A stretch of 64,000 nt of DNA from an uncultured Pseudomonadales bacterium. Its GTDB lineage: Bacteria > Pseudomonadota > Gammaproteobacteria > Pseudomonadales > Azotimanducaceae. The notes under the pieces are model-generated. The model was given only the letters and a program-made list of their open reading frames with translations, was not told the origin of the DNA and made no database searches. Numbering within the stretch: the first letter of the stretch is position 1; each line of letters begins with the position of its first letter. Where the stretch lies: NCBI GenBank assembly GCA_937775265.1, contig CALKBV010000010.1, positions 1-64,000 on the forward strand, given 5' to 3'. The position numbers and the translations under genes are program-made. Positions 26,242 through 34,465 of the stretch are shown piece after piece.

Positions 26242-26368
26242 TTCTTCACATGGGCGCGGTTATCCTGCACCTCGCGGGCGCAGAGTTCGCCGGTTACAAG
26301 GAACGGAGTTTCTGCGCGCGGCTGGAAAACCTTCCTGGTCTGCCGGTTTCGAAAGATGGTCGCTGAGG

Positions 26369-27961
26369 TTATGTTCCTGCGGCCTCGCTGAAGTTTTCAC
26401 GCAATACAAATTTCTGTATTTTGGTCGAAGACATTGGCCACTCGCTGACGAATCGTACATGTCTTGGAATCTTGAAGCTGGAAATCTTGCCTTTGCAAAA
26501 CGCGATCAAATCTTCGGCCGTCATGGATTCGCCATCGTGTAACTCGATGTATGCGCAGGCGACCTCAGACAATCTGTCATCGGGTACACCAATTACCTGA
26601 GCCATGATCACACTTGGATGGGTCAACAGGAAGGATTCAATTTCAAGAGCGGCGACGTTCTCGCCGCCGACTTTCAACATATCCTTGATCCTGCCGTGGA
26701 ATTCAATACCACCATCTGCATCGATCGCGCACAGATCCCCGGTTCGGAACCAGCCGTCTACGAAGGCTTCTTGATTCTTTTCGACCGCTTTGTAGTAGCC
26801 ATCGAAAACTGAATATCCCTTAAGTAAAATCTCTCCCTGCTCTCCAGCGGGTTTTTCTTCCAGCGTATCCGGATCGACTATTTTGGCTAGCAGGCCGGGC
26901 ATGGGTTTACCGCAGGTATGCAGCCTTTGTTCAAGCGACTCGTCAGGGTGGTTGAATGCAATCACTCCGCCTGCTTCTGTTAAACCATATGCGCCTGTCT
27001 GAACAGCCTGTGGAAGCGCATCCTGGAACCGTTGAAGCAGGTCAGGCGGCGCCACGTTGTTCAGCCGTCTCAGGTTCGACAGGTCGGTTTTCTCGAAATC
27101 AGGGTGGTTCAAAAGATCCTGCATGATGGTTGGAAAGGAAGGGAAAGCTACCGTGACCTTTTCTTCTTCCATCATCTTCAGGGACAGTCCGGGCTCAAAA
27201 TATGTCATCGACAACATGGCGGCGCCAGCATCCATACAACACATCAGGGGTAAAATCGCAGCCATGTGGAACAAGGGTAACGGGGCCCAAAAGCGATCGT
27301 TCGATTCCAGGAAATATCGGGACCGGTTCATGTTGATGCCGTTTCTTACTAACACCTCATGGTTGAGTGGACATCCCTTTGGGTTTGCCGTTGTACCTGA
27401 GGTGTACATCATGATCGCCGGTTGTCTGACGCTGACACCGACGCGATATTCGTCAACCTGGTCAATGCTCACGGATTCACCTGATTCCAGAAACGCTGCG
27501 TCGTCCACGAACCCGTCAGTGGCTTCACCGATCATCACGAGGTGCTGCAGCCTTGGACCACGTTTCTCAACGAGCGCTTCCTGAATAAGTCGAGCAAAGT
27601 TCGCGTATTCGGAAATCTGGTCGTGCGTAACGACAAGATCAATGTCTGCATTCTCAAGAACATAGGCTAATTCTGATGCTTTGTACCGGGCGTTGATTGG
27701 TACGGCCATCCCGCCGATCAGCTGTACAGCCATGAGGTATTCCACGTACTCGATGCAGTTGGCCATCAGAATGCCAACATGGCAACCGGGCCGAAGCCCG
27801 GCGGCAACTAACGCGCGTGCCCTGCGGTATGCCATGTCGTGCATTTGAGTGTAGGTGACGCGCCTTTCTGGAAAGATAAGCATGTCACTGTCATCGTATT
27901 GTTGCGCTGCCTTGACAAGCAGGTCACCGAGAGTCGAAAACTCTGTGTAGGTCTTTTTCAT
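26369..27961 (-). CDS. Acyl-CoA synthetase (class I adenylate-forming enzyme)
   Basis: 530 residues. AMP-binding motif MMYTSGTTANPKGCPLNH near 195, GAYGLTEAGG near 320, GWFRTGDLCAIDADGGIEFHGRIKDMLKVGGENVAALEIE near 410-450, and a C-terminal lysine context SSTKIQKFVLRENF. Activates a carboxylic acid to its CoA thioester through an acyl-adenylate; chain length or substrate cannot be read. Its start overlaps the stop of the thioesterase gene (ATGA), so they are co-transcribed with it and probably with the gamma-carbonic-anhydrase-like gene. Confidence 0.92.
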   Translation of the reverse strand: MKKTYTEFSTLGDLLVKAAQQYDDSDMLIFPERRVTYTQMHDMAYRRARALVAAGLRPGCHVGILMANCIEYVEYLMAVQLIGGMAVPINARYKASELAYVLENADIDLVVTHDQISEYANFARLIQEALVEKRGPRLQHLVMIGEATDGFVDDAAFLESGESVSIDQVDEYRVGVSVRQPAIMMYTSGTTANPKGCPLNHEVLVRNGINMNRSRYFLESNDRFWAPLPLFHMAAILPLMCCMDAGAAMLSMTYFEPGLSLKMMEEEKVTVAFPSFPTIMQDLLNHPDFEKTDLSNLRRLNNVAPPDLLQRFQDALPQAVQTGAYGLTEAGGVIAFNHPDESLEQRLHTCGKPMPGLLAKIVDPDTLEEKPAGEQGEILLKGYSVFDGYYKAVEKNQEAFVDGWFRTGDLCAIDADGGIEFHGRIKDMLKVGGENVAALEIESFLLTHPSVIMAQVIGVPDDRLSEVACAYIELHDGESMTAEDLIAFCKGKISSFKIPRHVRFVSEWPMSSTKIQKFVLRENFSEAAGT

Positions 27962-28350
27962 TAGAGCACCATCTGGGTTTGGGTAACGACGGCTATCGTT
28001 TTATGTTCTTCGTTGCGCAAGGTCGTCTGCCATACGGAGGTTCTTCGTCCTACGTGCAGGGGCGTGCATTCACCCGTAACGATAGAGTTTAACGGGGCGG
28101 CGCGCATAAAGTTTGTTTTGCTTTCGATAGTGGTGGTCGCTTTTGCGCCTTCAGGAATGTTGAGATACGCCCCGATCGCGCCCAGTGCGTCGGCCATTGC
28201 CATGACGGCACCGCCGTGCATGATCCTGCCAGTGGTGCAAAGGTCTTCGCGGACCGAGATTCTGCCGACTATTCGGTCTTTCTCCTGGGATGTCACCTCC
28301 ACGCCCATTAGTCGTGTGAATGGCATCATGCCGGGTTCTAGCTGTTTCAT
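27961..28350 (-). CDS. PaaI-family hotdog-fold thioesterase
   Basis: 129 residues. Hotdog fold with the PaaI signature GRIMHGGAVMAMADALGAIGAYLN and SKTNFMRAAPLNSIVTGECTPLHVGRRTSVWQTTL. Hydrolyses acyl- or aryl-CoA thioesters. Coupled to the acyl-CoA synthetase downstream. Confidence 0.9.
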   Translation of the reverse strand: MKQLEPGMMPFTRLMGVEVTSQEKDRIVGRISVREDLCTTGRIMHGGAVMAMADALGAIGAYLNIPEGAKATTTIESKTNFMRAAPLNSIVTGECTPLHVGRRTSVWQTTLRNEEHKTIAVVTQTQMVL

Positions 28351-28389
28351 GGTTGTTCCTTTGTGATTCGTTCCGTCGAAGCTTCGGGG

Positions 28390-28902
28390 TCAGTCGTCCA
28401 GTCGATCATTGCCGTCGGCGTAGCGGGCTGCTATCGATTGATAGAACTTTGAGTTCGAGAGGTTGCCTTCACTGTTGTCTCTTGTTGCCAGTAACTTCGC
28501 AGGGACGCCACCGATGATTGAGTTCTCAGGGAACTCGCTGCCCTCGGACACAATGGCGTGTCCAGCGACAATGGAGTTGTTGCCAATTTTTGCGCCGTCC
28601 ATGATGGTCGCGTTGATACCAATCAGGCACCGGTCACCAATTTCGCATCCGTGAAGCGTGGCGTGGTGAGTGATCGAACAATCTTGCCCGACGATGGTGG
28701 GGAAACCTGAACCTTCATGGATCATCACAAAATCCTGGATATTGGTGCGAGCGCCAATCCGGATTTCATGTACTTCGCTGCGGGTAACGGCATAGGTCCA
28801 GACGCTGACACCTTTACCAATGTAGACTTTTCCTTGGATCTGCGCTGTTTCGTGAATGAACGCGGGTTCATCCAATGTGACGTTTGGACCGATATGGGGC
28901 AT
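28390..28902 (-). CDS. Gamma-carbonic-anhydrase-like left-handed beta-helix protein
   Basis: 170 residues with hexapeptide repeats forming a left-handed beta-helix: QGKVYIGKGVSVWTYAVTRSE, IGARTNIQDFVMIHEG, CSITHHATLHGCEIGDRCLIGINATIMDGAKIGNNSIVAGHAIV. The metal-ligand histidines expected of gamma-CA/CaiE/PaaY proteins are visible in ITHHATLHGC. In PaaY-type proteins the activity is thioester hydrolysis linked to phenylacetate or carnitine pathways, which fits the neighbouring ligase and thioesterase; this is an inference. Divergent from the thiolase gene across about 120 bp. Confidence 0.85.
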   Translation of the reverse strand: MPHIGPNVTLDEPAFIHETAQIQGKVYIGKGVSVWTYAVTRSEVHEIRIGARTNIQDFVMIHEGSGFPTIVGQDCSITHHATLHGCEIGDRCLIGINATIMDGAKIGNNSIVAGHAIVSEGSEFPENSIIGGVPAKLLATRDNSEGNLSNSKFYQSIAARYADGNDRLDD

Positions 28903-29023
28903 GGTATGGCCAGATATTTATAAAGCGAATCATGATAGCAGAAAGACTATTTATGTTACCGTTTAGTCTTGGTCTGCAGCGCCCGAAATGGCTGCATCTA
29001 AATAAACATGATTGGAGATACAA

Positions 29024-30169
29024 ATGGTTGATGTGGCTATCGTTGGTATTGGTATGCATGCCTTTGGACGTCATGAGGGTGTTACCGGTATGGAACAGGG
29101 GGCTATTGCGGTTCGACGAGCAGTAGCGAATGCGGGCGTGGAATGGAAAGACATGCAATTCGCATTTGGCGGCAGCAGGGCGGCAGGTGACCCGGATCGG
29201 ATGGTTTCCATGCTGGGCCTTACGGGACTTCAATTCATCAATGTGACCAATGGTTGTGCGACAGGCGGCTCTGCGCTGTTCTCCGCCTACAACACTATCC
29301 AGTCAGGCATCTATGATCTTGGCATTGCCATTGGGTTCGACAAGCATCCTCGTGGTGCATTTTCGCCCACGGGTCCTGAGATTAGCGGCCGAAACTGGTA
29401 CGGCGGCAGTGGTATGGCGATGACAACCCAGTTCTTTGCGATGAAGATCAATCAGTACATGCAAAATCACAACATTACCAATGACTCATTGGCTCGAGTG
29501 GCCGCGAAGGCGTTCAGGAATGGCTCGAAGAATCCAATGGCCTGGCGTCGCAAGGCACTGACCGAGGATGAAATTCTGCAGTCTCCCATGTTGTCGTATC
29601 CGCTGACGCAATACATGTTTTGTAATCCAGGAGAAGGTGGTGTTGCACTGGTTCTTTGTCGCGCGGATATGGCCCACAAGTACACCAAAACACCTGTTTT
29701 TCTGAACGCTGCAGTTATCCGTTCCAGAAGGTTTGGCAGTTTTGAAGTGACCGCTCCTTCGCTAGCGCTCGAACAAGGGGATGGACCTACCATGGATGCA
29801 TCGAAGGCAGCATTCGAGATGGCGGGTGTTGGCCCGGAAGATATCGATGTCGCACAGTTGCAGGATACCGAGACAGGTGCAGAGATCATGCACATGGCAG
29901 AAAATGGATTCTGTGAGCATGGCGAACAGGAAGCAATGCTGGCCAATGGTGACACGGAAATTGGCGGTCGGTTCCCGGTGAATACTGACGGAGGCTGCCT
30001 CGCCAACGGTGAGCCTATTGGTGCTTCTGGTTTGCGCCAGGTCTATGAGAACGTACTTCAGCTTCGCGGTGATGCGGGCGAACGACAGGTTCCCGATGAT
30101 CCTAAAGTTGCCTACACACATGTTTATGGCGCGCCTGGTATCAGCGGTGTCACGATACTTTCAAAGTAA
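29024..30169 (+). CDS. Thiolase-family protein (acetyl-CoA acetyltransferase/SCPx type)
   Basis: 381 residues from ATG 29024 with GGAGA 6-10 bp upstream; a TTG at 29012 is weaker. The nucleophilic cysteine lies in NVTNGCATGGSALFSAYNTI near 85, and the C-terminal half carries HVYGAPGISGVTIL and NTDGGCLANGEPIGASGLRQVYE. This is the SCPx/lipid-transfer branch of thiolases, often acting on branched or steroid side-chain CoA esters; the actual substrate is unknown. Heads a plus-strand run with the next two genes. Confidence 0.88.
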   Translation: MVDVAIVGIGMHAFGRHEGVTGMEQGAIAVRRAVANAGVEWKDMQFAFGGSRAAGDPDRMVSMLGLTGLQFINVTNGCATGGSALFSAYNTIQSGIYDLGIAIGFDKHPRGAFSPTGPEISGRNWYGGSGMAMTTQFFAMKINQYMQNHNITNDSLARVAAKAFRNGSKNPMAWRRKALTEDEILQSPMLSYPLTQYMFCNPGEGGVALVLCRADMAHKYTKTPVFLNAAVIRSRRFGSFEVTAPSLALEQGDGPTMDASKAAFEMAGVGPEDIDVAQLQDTETGAEIMHMAENGFCEHGEQEAMLANGDTEIGGRFPVNTDGGCLANGEPIGASGLRQVYENVLQLRGDAGERQVPDDPKVAYTHVYGAPGISGVTILSK

Positions 30170-30187
30170 CAACGAAAAGGAATAAAA

Positions 30188-30784
30188 ATGGCAGCACATG
30201 ATCATGAGGTCGTATCGATTTACGGCCATAGTGAAGAACAAAAACATGAACTGATGACCCGGGCGCCGGAATGTGTGCTGATGTGGGCAACCAAGGATGG
30301 CTGGCCTGTTGGCGTTGTACATTCCTTTGTCTGGCGCGACGATAAAATATGGATCACTTTTTCGTCCCATAGGCATCGAGCAGCGGCGATTAGAAGGGAT
30401 AACCGGGTGTCTGTCACGGTGAGTGGAGCTCCTTCGCAGGACCCTAAATGTCCAAGAGGCGCGGTTACAGTGAAAGGTAAGGGTACTTTCCACGATGACG
30501 ATGAAACTAAAAAATGGTTCTATCGCGCACTTGCAAATAAGGTTTCTCCCGAGAGCAAACAGGGCGAAGACGATTTTTACAACCTGTTGAATTCACCACT
30601 ACGAACGATACTTGAGGTGGTGCCGGAAAAATGGATCTCGTTTGATGCAGAAAAGTCAGCAAAAGACCGTGCAGGTCTGCTTAGTGATGACGAAAAAACG
30701 CCGCCGCTGAGTTCAGATGTTGTTCGAATGAAAAAAGAGCGTGAGATAAGAGGAATGGAACCGAGGAATCCCAATGACCAATAA
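30188..30784 (+). CDS. Pyridoxamine-5'-phosphate-oxidase-fold protein
   Basis: 198 residues. Split-barrel flavin or deazaflavin-binding fold: VLMWATKDGWPVGVVHSFVWRDDKIWITFSSHRHRAAAIRRDNRVSVTVSG, then VTVKGKGTFHDDDETKKWF and EVVPEKWISFDAEK. Members use FMN or F420; cofactor cannot be decided here. Overlaps the next gene by 11 bp. Confidence 0.85.
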   Translation: MAAHDHEVVSIYGHSEEQKHELMTRAPECVLMWATKDGWPVGVVHSFVWRDDKIWITFSSHRHRAAAIRRDNRVSVTVSGAPSQDPKCPRGAVTVKGKGTFHDDDETKKWFYRALANKVSPESKQGEDDFYNLLNSPLRTILEVVPEKWISFDAEKSAKDRAGLLSDDEKTPPLSSDVVRMKKEREIRGMEPRNPNDQ

Positions 30785-31187
30785 TATTGAAGACAGAATT
30801 GCAGTACAGGATGTCATGCTGCGTTACGCAGCAACCGTTGATGAGAAGGACTATGACGGTTACCGGGCGCTCTTCGTTGAAGATGTGAAAGTAGTCGGTA
30901 TGGGCGCTGTAGAGATGAACGGCATGGAAACGTTTTATCCCTGGTGGAAAGAAGCGATCGACAAATATGATGCTACGCAGCATATGCTAAGCCCAACCTA
31001 TGCAACAATCGCAGGCGATTTGGCTAAAACCCGTACAGATGTGCAGGCAACGCATTATCCCAAAGGGGATAGCGTAACTACCATCACCCTATGGGCGACA
31101 TATCACACGGACATGCGACGTGTAGATAACGAATGGAAGATCTGTCGGCATGAATTGGTATCACGAGGGCTTCAAAAGCTACCGTGA
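30774..31187 (+). CDS. NTF2-like (SnoaL-type) protein
   Basis: 137 residues with the NTF2/SnoaL pattern: IEDRIAVQDVMLRYAATVDEKDYDGYRALFVEDVKVVG, QHMLSPTYATIAGDLAKTRTDVQATHY, VDNEWKICRHELVSRG. A cone-shaped barrel used by isomerases, dehydratases and dioxygenase beta subunits; the reaction is not evident. Translationally coupled to the PNPOx-like gene. Confidence 0.85.
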   Translation: MTNNIEDRIAVQDVMLRYAATVDEKDYDGYRALFVEDVKVVGMGAVEMNGMETFYPWWKEAIDKYDATQHMLSPTYATIAGDLAKTRTDVQATHYPKGDSVTTITLWATYHTDMRRVDNEWKICRHELVSRGLQKLP

Positions 31188-31208
31188 TACCAAATCTGCA
31201 CGGGGCTA

Positions 31209-31556
31209 TTACAGCGTAAAGAAATCCGCCCGCGGCGTCATGGTCTCGTCATACACAGGTTCTTTGTGATCACAACGAAACTTGTTGTTGTCCGCGCCGG
31301 CCAGCCCGAACCCCTGTAAAAGGCCGCCCATGTTTAGGTAATTATCGTGCTTGAAGTGAGCGGCCAGGGATGCTTCGTCATCCCAGAGTTCGTACACAGC
31401 GATGCGACCCGCAACGCAGGGATCTTTAGAGAAAACGTATGCCTGGCAACCAGGTTCATCATCCCTCGTTGCCTGCTGTAATGGTTTGGCTTTTTCAATA
31501 GCCTCATCAATTTGTGATGGGTCTGCCAGGTCAATGGTTCCTGCAATGATAATCAT
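31209..31556 (-). CDS. Antibiotic-biosynthesis-monooxygenase (ABM) domain protein
   Basis: 115 residues, a dimeric ferredoxin-like fold: MIIIAGTIDLADPSQIDEAIEKAKPLQQATRDDEPGCQAYVFSKDP and IAVYELWDDEASLAAHFKHDNYL. Cofactor-free oxygenase or quinol monooxygenase-like activities are known in the family; substrate unknown. Convergent with the NTF2-like gene. The ~250 bp upstream of its start (31557-31814) holds no recognisable gene. Confidence 0.85.
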   Translation of the reverse strand: MIIIAGTIDLADPSQIDEAIEKAKPLQQATRDDEPGCQAYVFSKDPCVAGRIAVYELWDDEASLAAHFKHDNYLNMGGLLQGFGLAGADNNKFRCDHKEPVYDETMTPRADFFTL

Positions 31557-31814
31557 GAATGTTACCTTGTTTTAAAAGGCGCCTAATAAACCATGTAACC
31601 AGTAGCATTGGCAACTTCAACGCCGGTAGTAGCGCTAAATATTTGTACCAGCGGAACGTCGCAGTTGGCAATAGTCGCGATGGTAAGCTCCGGTTTGTCG
31701 CCATAGTATGACCGTATCTCCTGTCGCAAGATGCCTCATCCCGCTTTGTCTGGCACCCGCACACTGGTTTACACTGCTGATCTTTTGATTAAAACGCGGC
31801 ACACTACTAACTGT

Positions 31815-32264
31815 ATGAAATATCTTATCTTCATCGTTCTGTTACTTTCAGGTGCTAATGCTAGCCTTGCGGCGGTGGAAGTGACGCAGGGAGGCTCGGG
31901 ACAGTGTTCTAACGTTGTATCAGATCTGAAACGAAACTGGATAGAAGTAAAGCGGCACCTGCTTCCAGGCACGGCGAATATCCAAACTCCCGGAGAAAGA
32001 AAACTTTGTTTGCGTGTCGAGTGCCCACACTAGGAATGCCATGGAAACAAGAACGTCGGCCAGTTCATCGCTACGATGTTTCAGGAACTTGATGAGTAAG
32101 GGGATGGGCTTTTGTTGTGACGAAAGTCTGCTTGCCTGTGCGCAACTAAACCCCTATCTTTTCCCTGAGCTTCTTGAGAGGCCTGGCACCGATAGAGCAT
32201 ATGAACCCCCGGCGTCACTCTGGGTCAAACCCCCGAATGATGCCGAGCAATGGAAAAGCAACTA
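31815..32264 (+). pseudogene. Possible decayed exported protein
   Basis: An ATG at 31815 opens a signal-peptide-like segment (MKYLIFIVLLLSGANASLAA) followed by a Cys-containing stretch to a TAG at 32031-32033. Read through that TAG, the frame stays protein-like (ECHGNKNVGQFIATMFQELDE) to a TAA at 32097. A frame shift there leads into GMGFCCDESLLACAQLNPYLFPELLE, which runs to 32264. This suggests one gene of ~145 codons broken by a nonsense codon and a frameshift. I recognise no family. The alternative is an intact 72-residue exported peptide. Confidence 0.35.
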
Positions 32265-32278
32265 GCAGGAGATTCGAC

Positions 32279-33052
32279 ATGATGGACCTGGATTTATCTG
32301 GAAAACGAGCGGTTGTAACCGGAGCCAGTCTTGGTATCGGCGAAGCGGTCGTTAAGGAACTGGCAGACATGGGCGCAGAGGTCGTCTTCTGTGCAAGGAG
32401 CCAGGATGCAGTAGACAAGCTCGCGGGTTATTCGGACAAGGTCACCGGATTAACGGCGGACATGGGCGATAAGGCGTCGACGGCCACTTTTCTTGACACT
32501 GTTGAGGAACGCGGCGGTGCGGACATCCTGGTTAACAATGTTGGTGCTTCGCCCTCCCGCAACTTTCTTTACATGACAGACGAAGAATGGCAGGAGCTTC
32601 ACGAACTAAACCTGCTGTCTGCTATTCGCTGCACCCGGCGACTGCTGCCAAAAATGAGGAAGCAGAAGTGGGGCAGGGTGGTCATGGTCGCAAGTGGTGC
32701 CGCGAAGTATCCCAATGCGGCACTAATTGATTATGGTGCCACTAAAGCCGCGATGATTTCGATTAGTAAATCCTTGTCCCGTAAATATGGCGCCGACGGT
32801 GTGCTGGTGAATTCTATTCTACCTGGGCTTATTCATACTGCGATGTGGGAAAGGGCAGCAACCGAAATTGCAGAGGCAAACGACACTACCATGGATAAGA
32901 TCCTTGAAAACAACGGAAAAAGTGTGCCCGTTGGCCGATACGGCACATCGGAAGAAGTTGCAGCTGTGATAGCGTTTTTGTGTACCAATGCCGCCGCATA
33001 CGTGAACGGCGTCTCCCTGGAAGTCGATGGCGGTTCCGGGGCTCATATTTAG
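32279..33052 (+). CDS. SDR-family oxidoreductase
   Basis: 257 residues from ATG 32279 with AGGAG about 8 bp upstream; an adjacent ATG at 32282 is possible. Rossmann motif TGASLGIGEAV, NNVGASPSRN (NNxG), catalytic Ser in VMVASGAAKYP, YGATK (YxxxK), and PGLIHTAMWE. NAD(P)-dependent dehydrogenase/reductase of unknown substrate. The next gene starts 13 bp later. Confidence 0.92.
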   Translation: MMDLDLSGKRAVVTGASLGIGEAVVKELADMGAEVVFCARSQDAVDKLAGYSDKVTGLTADMGDKASTATFLDTVEERGGADILVNNVGASPSRNFLYMTDEEWQELHELNLLSAIRCTRRLLPKMRKQKWGRVVMVASGAAKYPNAALIDYGATKAAMISISKSLSRKYGADGVLVNSILPGLIHTAMWERAATEIAEANDTTMDKILENNGKSVPVGRYGTSEEVAAVIAFLCTNAAAYVNGVSLEVDGGSGAHI

Positions 33053-33065
33053 ACAGGAGTGATCA

Positions 33066-33473
33066 ATGAAACCCCTTAAAGCTGCGCTTTTCGTAGTGCT
33101 GGCGTATGTCGGTATTGTCTTTTTGTTCGAATCTTCACTGGGTTACCTTCAACCCCAGAGCGAGGACACCTTGCTGTTGTCGATGCAAGACACCACTGGG
33201 CAGGTCCGTGATCGTGTGCTTTCGCCCTATGAATTAAACGGCGCGCTTTATGTCGCGGTTAATCACTGGCCAAGGCAGTGGTACAAAAGCTTACTGGAAT
33301 ACCCCAGTGCGACTGTGGTGTATCAAGGTGAATCGAAACCTGTGTTGGCTGTGCTGGTGACAGAAAACCCCGAACTCAACCAAATAACCGAGGCTTACCA
33401 ACTTGGATTTCTTTTCCGGCTTCTGACAGGGTTTCCGCCGCGGGCGTTTGTCCGATTGGACGACCGCATTTAA
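33066..33473 (+). CDS. DUF385/nitroreductase-like membrane-anchored protein
   Basis: 135 residues. A hydrophobic N-terminus (KAALFVVLAYVGIVFLFE) is followed by a split-barrel segment resembling the deazaflavin-dependent nitroreductase family (LYVAVNHWPRQWYKSLLEYPSATVVYQGESKPVLAVLV). Cofactor may be F420 or FMN. Follows the SDR gene closely, which suggests one operon. Family assignment is moderate because identity to well-studied members cannot be measured here. Confidence 0.6.
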   Translation: MKPLKAALFVVLAYVGIVFLFESSLGYLQPQSEDTLLLSMQDTTGQVRDRVLSPYELNGALYVAVNHWPRQWYKSLLEYPSATVVYQGESKPVLAVLVTENPELNQITEAYQLGFLFRLLTGFPPRAFVRLDDRI

Positions 33474-33606
33474 AGTCATCTATTAATAGAGTACCTCGTG
33501 TTGCATTTGCTTGCGTCTGGCTCTTCCGCTAGTATTCGCATCCTTCGATAGGTGGCCTTCTGGTTACCCAAGGATCCCGCCACCGAGGGATCTAAAGCTT
33601 TCGTGT

Positions 33607-33682
33607 GGGGCTATAGCTCAGCTGGGAGAGCGCGTGACTGGCAGTCACGAGGTCGACGGTTCGATCCCGTCTAGCTCCACCA
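33607..33682 (+). tRNA. tRNA-Ala (GGC anticodon)
   Basis: Complete cloverleaf of 76 nt with encoded CCA. Acceptor stem GGGGCTA/TAGCTCC contains the G3-U70 pair that defines alanine tRNA. Anticodon stem CGTGA/TCACG closes the loop CTGGCAG with anticodon GGC; the T arm has GGTTCGATC. Reads GCC and GCU codons. Confidence 0.97.
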
Positions 33683-33802
33683 GTTATTCTTTTTAAATCA
33701 ATTAGTTGCACATAGATTCGTATCACCAATACATATCATCAAGTGCCGGGGTCACCTCTGGGTTACCTGTCATGGTGAATTTCGAGGTTTGAGGAGCTTG
33801 TA
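33683..33802. other. Spacer between tRNA-Ala and HNH remnant
   Basis: I see no gene here, and no repeated 3' end of the tRNA that would mark an attachment site within the following few kilobases. Confidence 0.5.
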
Positions 33803-34021
33803 GAAGCACGCCAGGAAACAAGCGTTCGCTAATGATCCCGATAACCTTCTGGCGACTTCTTACAATCGGCAAATAGGCGTAAGGGAGCTAAAGGCCCAGA
33901 CCAATGGATGCCAGCGGCTAACAAATGCAGTTATGCCCAAAGGTGGGAAGTGTTGATCGACAAGTATGGACTAGTGGCCACTATCGGGGAAATGGCGGCC
34001 ATAGACAGGGCTTGTCAGTAG
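33803..34021 (+). pseudogene. Remnant of an HNH endonuclease-family gene
   Basis: The C-terminal part of an HNH-type nuclease family is recognisable in two frames. First comes KHARKQAFANDPDNLLATS, then, after a one-base shift near 33870, NRRKGAKGPDQWMP, followed by CSYAQRWEVLIDKYGL and a final Cys before the TAG at 34019-34021. The order FANDPxNLLATS, NRxKGxKGPxxWMP, CxY-W-K-YGL is the characteristic end of this family. The 5' catalytic part is missing. It sits 120 bp from tRNA-Ala, a common integration site, so it may be left from an older mobile element. Confidence 0.7.
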
Positions 34022-34192
34022 TTCAGCCAATAACCAAATACCCTGGTAGCGTTTAACCACTGCAGTCATACCGCTCCACTCTTTCATCAAACAAGCAGGC
34101 AATCGTTCTAATCCGATACTCAGACTTTCGATCGAAAAGCCCTGTTATAAATCCTATCCTCGGCTCCTTGCGTTCATTCTGCGGCGAAATCG

Positions 34193-34447
34193 TTAACCAA
34201 CAAATATCTTTCGATCTGGCTTTTGACTAGGCGCATCTTTACTAAGAAGCCATGCGAGCATGGTGTCTGCATCTGACACCTCGAAGGGGTCTGACTCACA
34301 GTTATCTTCCAAACCGGGTTCAATAAATATTTTTTCAATCATCAGAAACGGCCTTGGCAGATAATGGTTATCCATTGCTAAGTGTGTTGCTCCGTCAGCT
34401 GAGGATACCCAGTCACCAGCAATCAGTGCCTTGCGCATTGTGTTCAT
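34193..34447 (-). CDS. Small hypothetical protein
   Basis: 84 residues (starting MNTMRKALIAGDWVSSADGA), soluble, acidic in the middle, no recognised domain. It starts 18 bp after the stop of the anchored binding-protein gene on the same strand, so it is probably co-transcribed with it. Its realness rests on spacing and ordinary composition. Confidence 0.5.
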   Translation of the reverse strand: MNTMRKALIAGDWVSSADGATHLAMDNHYLPRPFLMIEKIFIEPGLEDNCESDPFEVSDADTMLAWLLSKDAPSQKPDRKIFVG

Positions 34448-34465
34448 GTCATCTGCGTGTCGTTG

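Noticed and set aside
26242..26368. Protein-like C-terminal tail on the minus strand (KVFQPRAETPFLVTGELCAR)
   Set aside because: No start codon, closed by a stop upstream inside the ligase gene, and no recognised family; too short to support even as a remnant.
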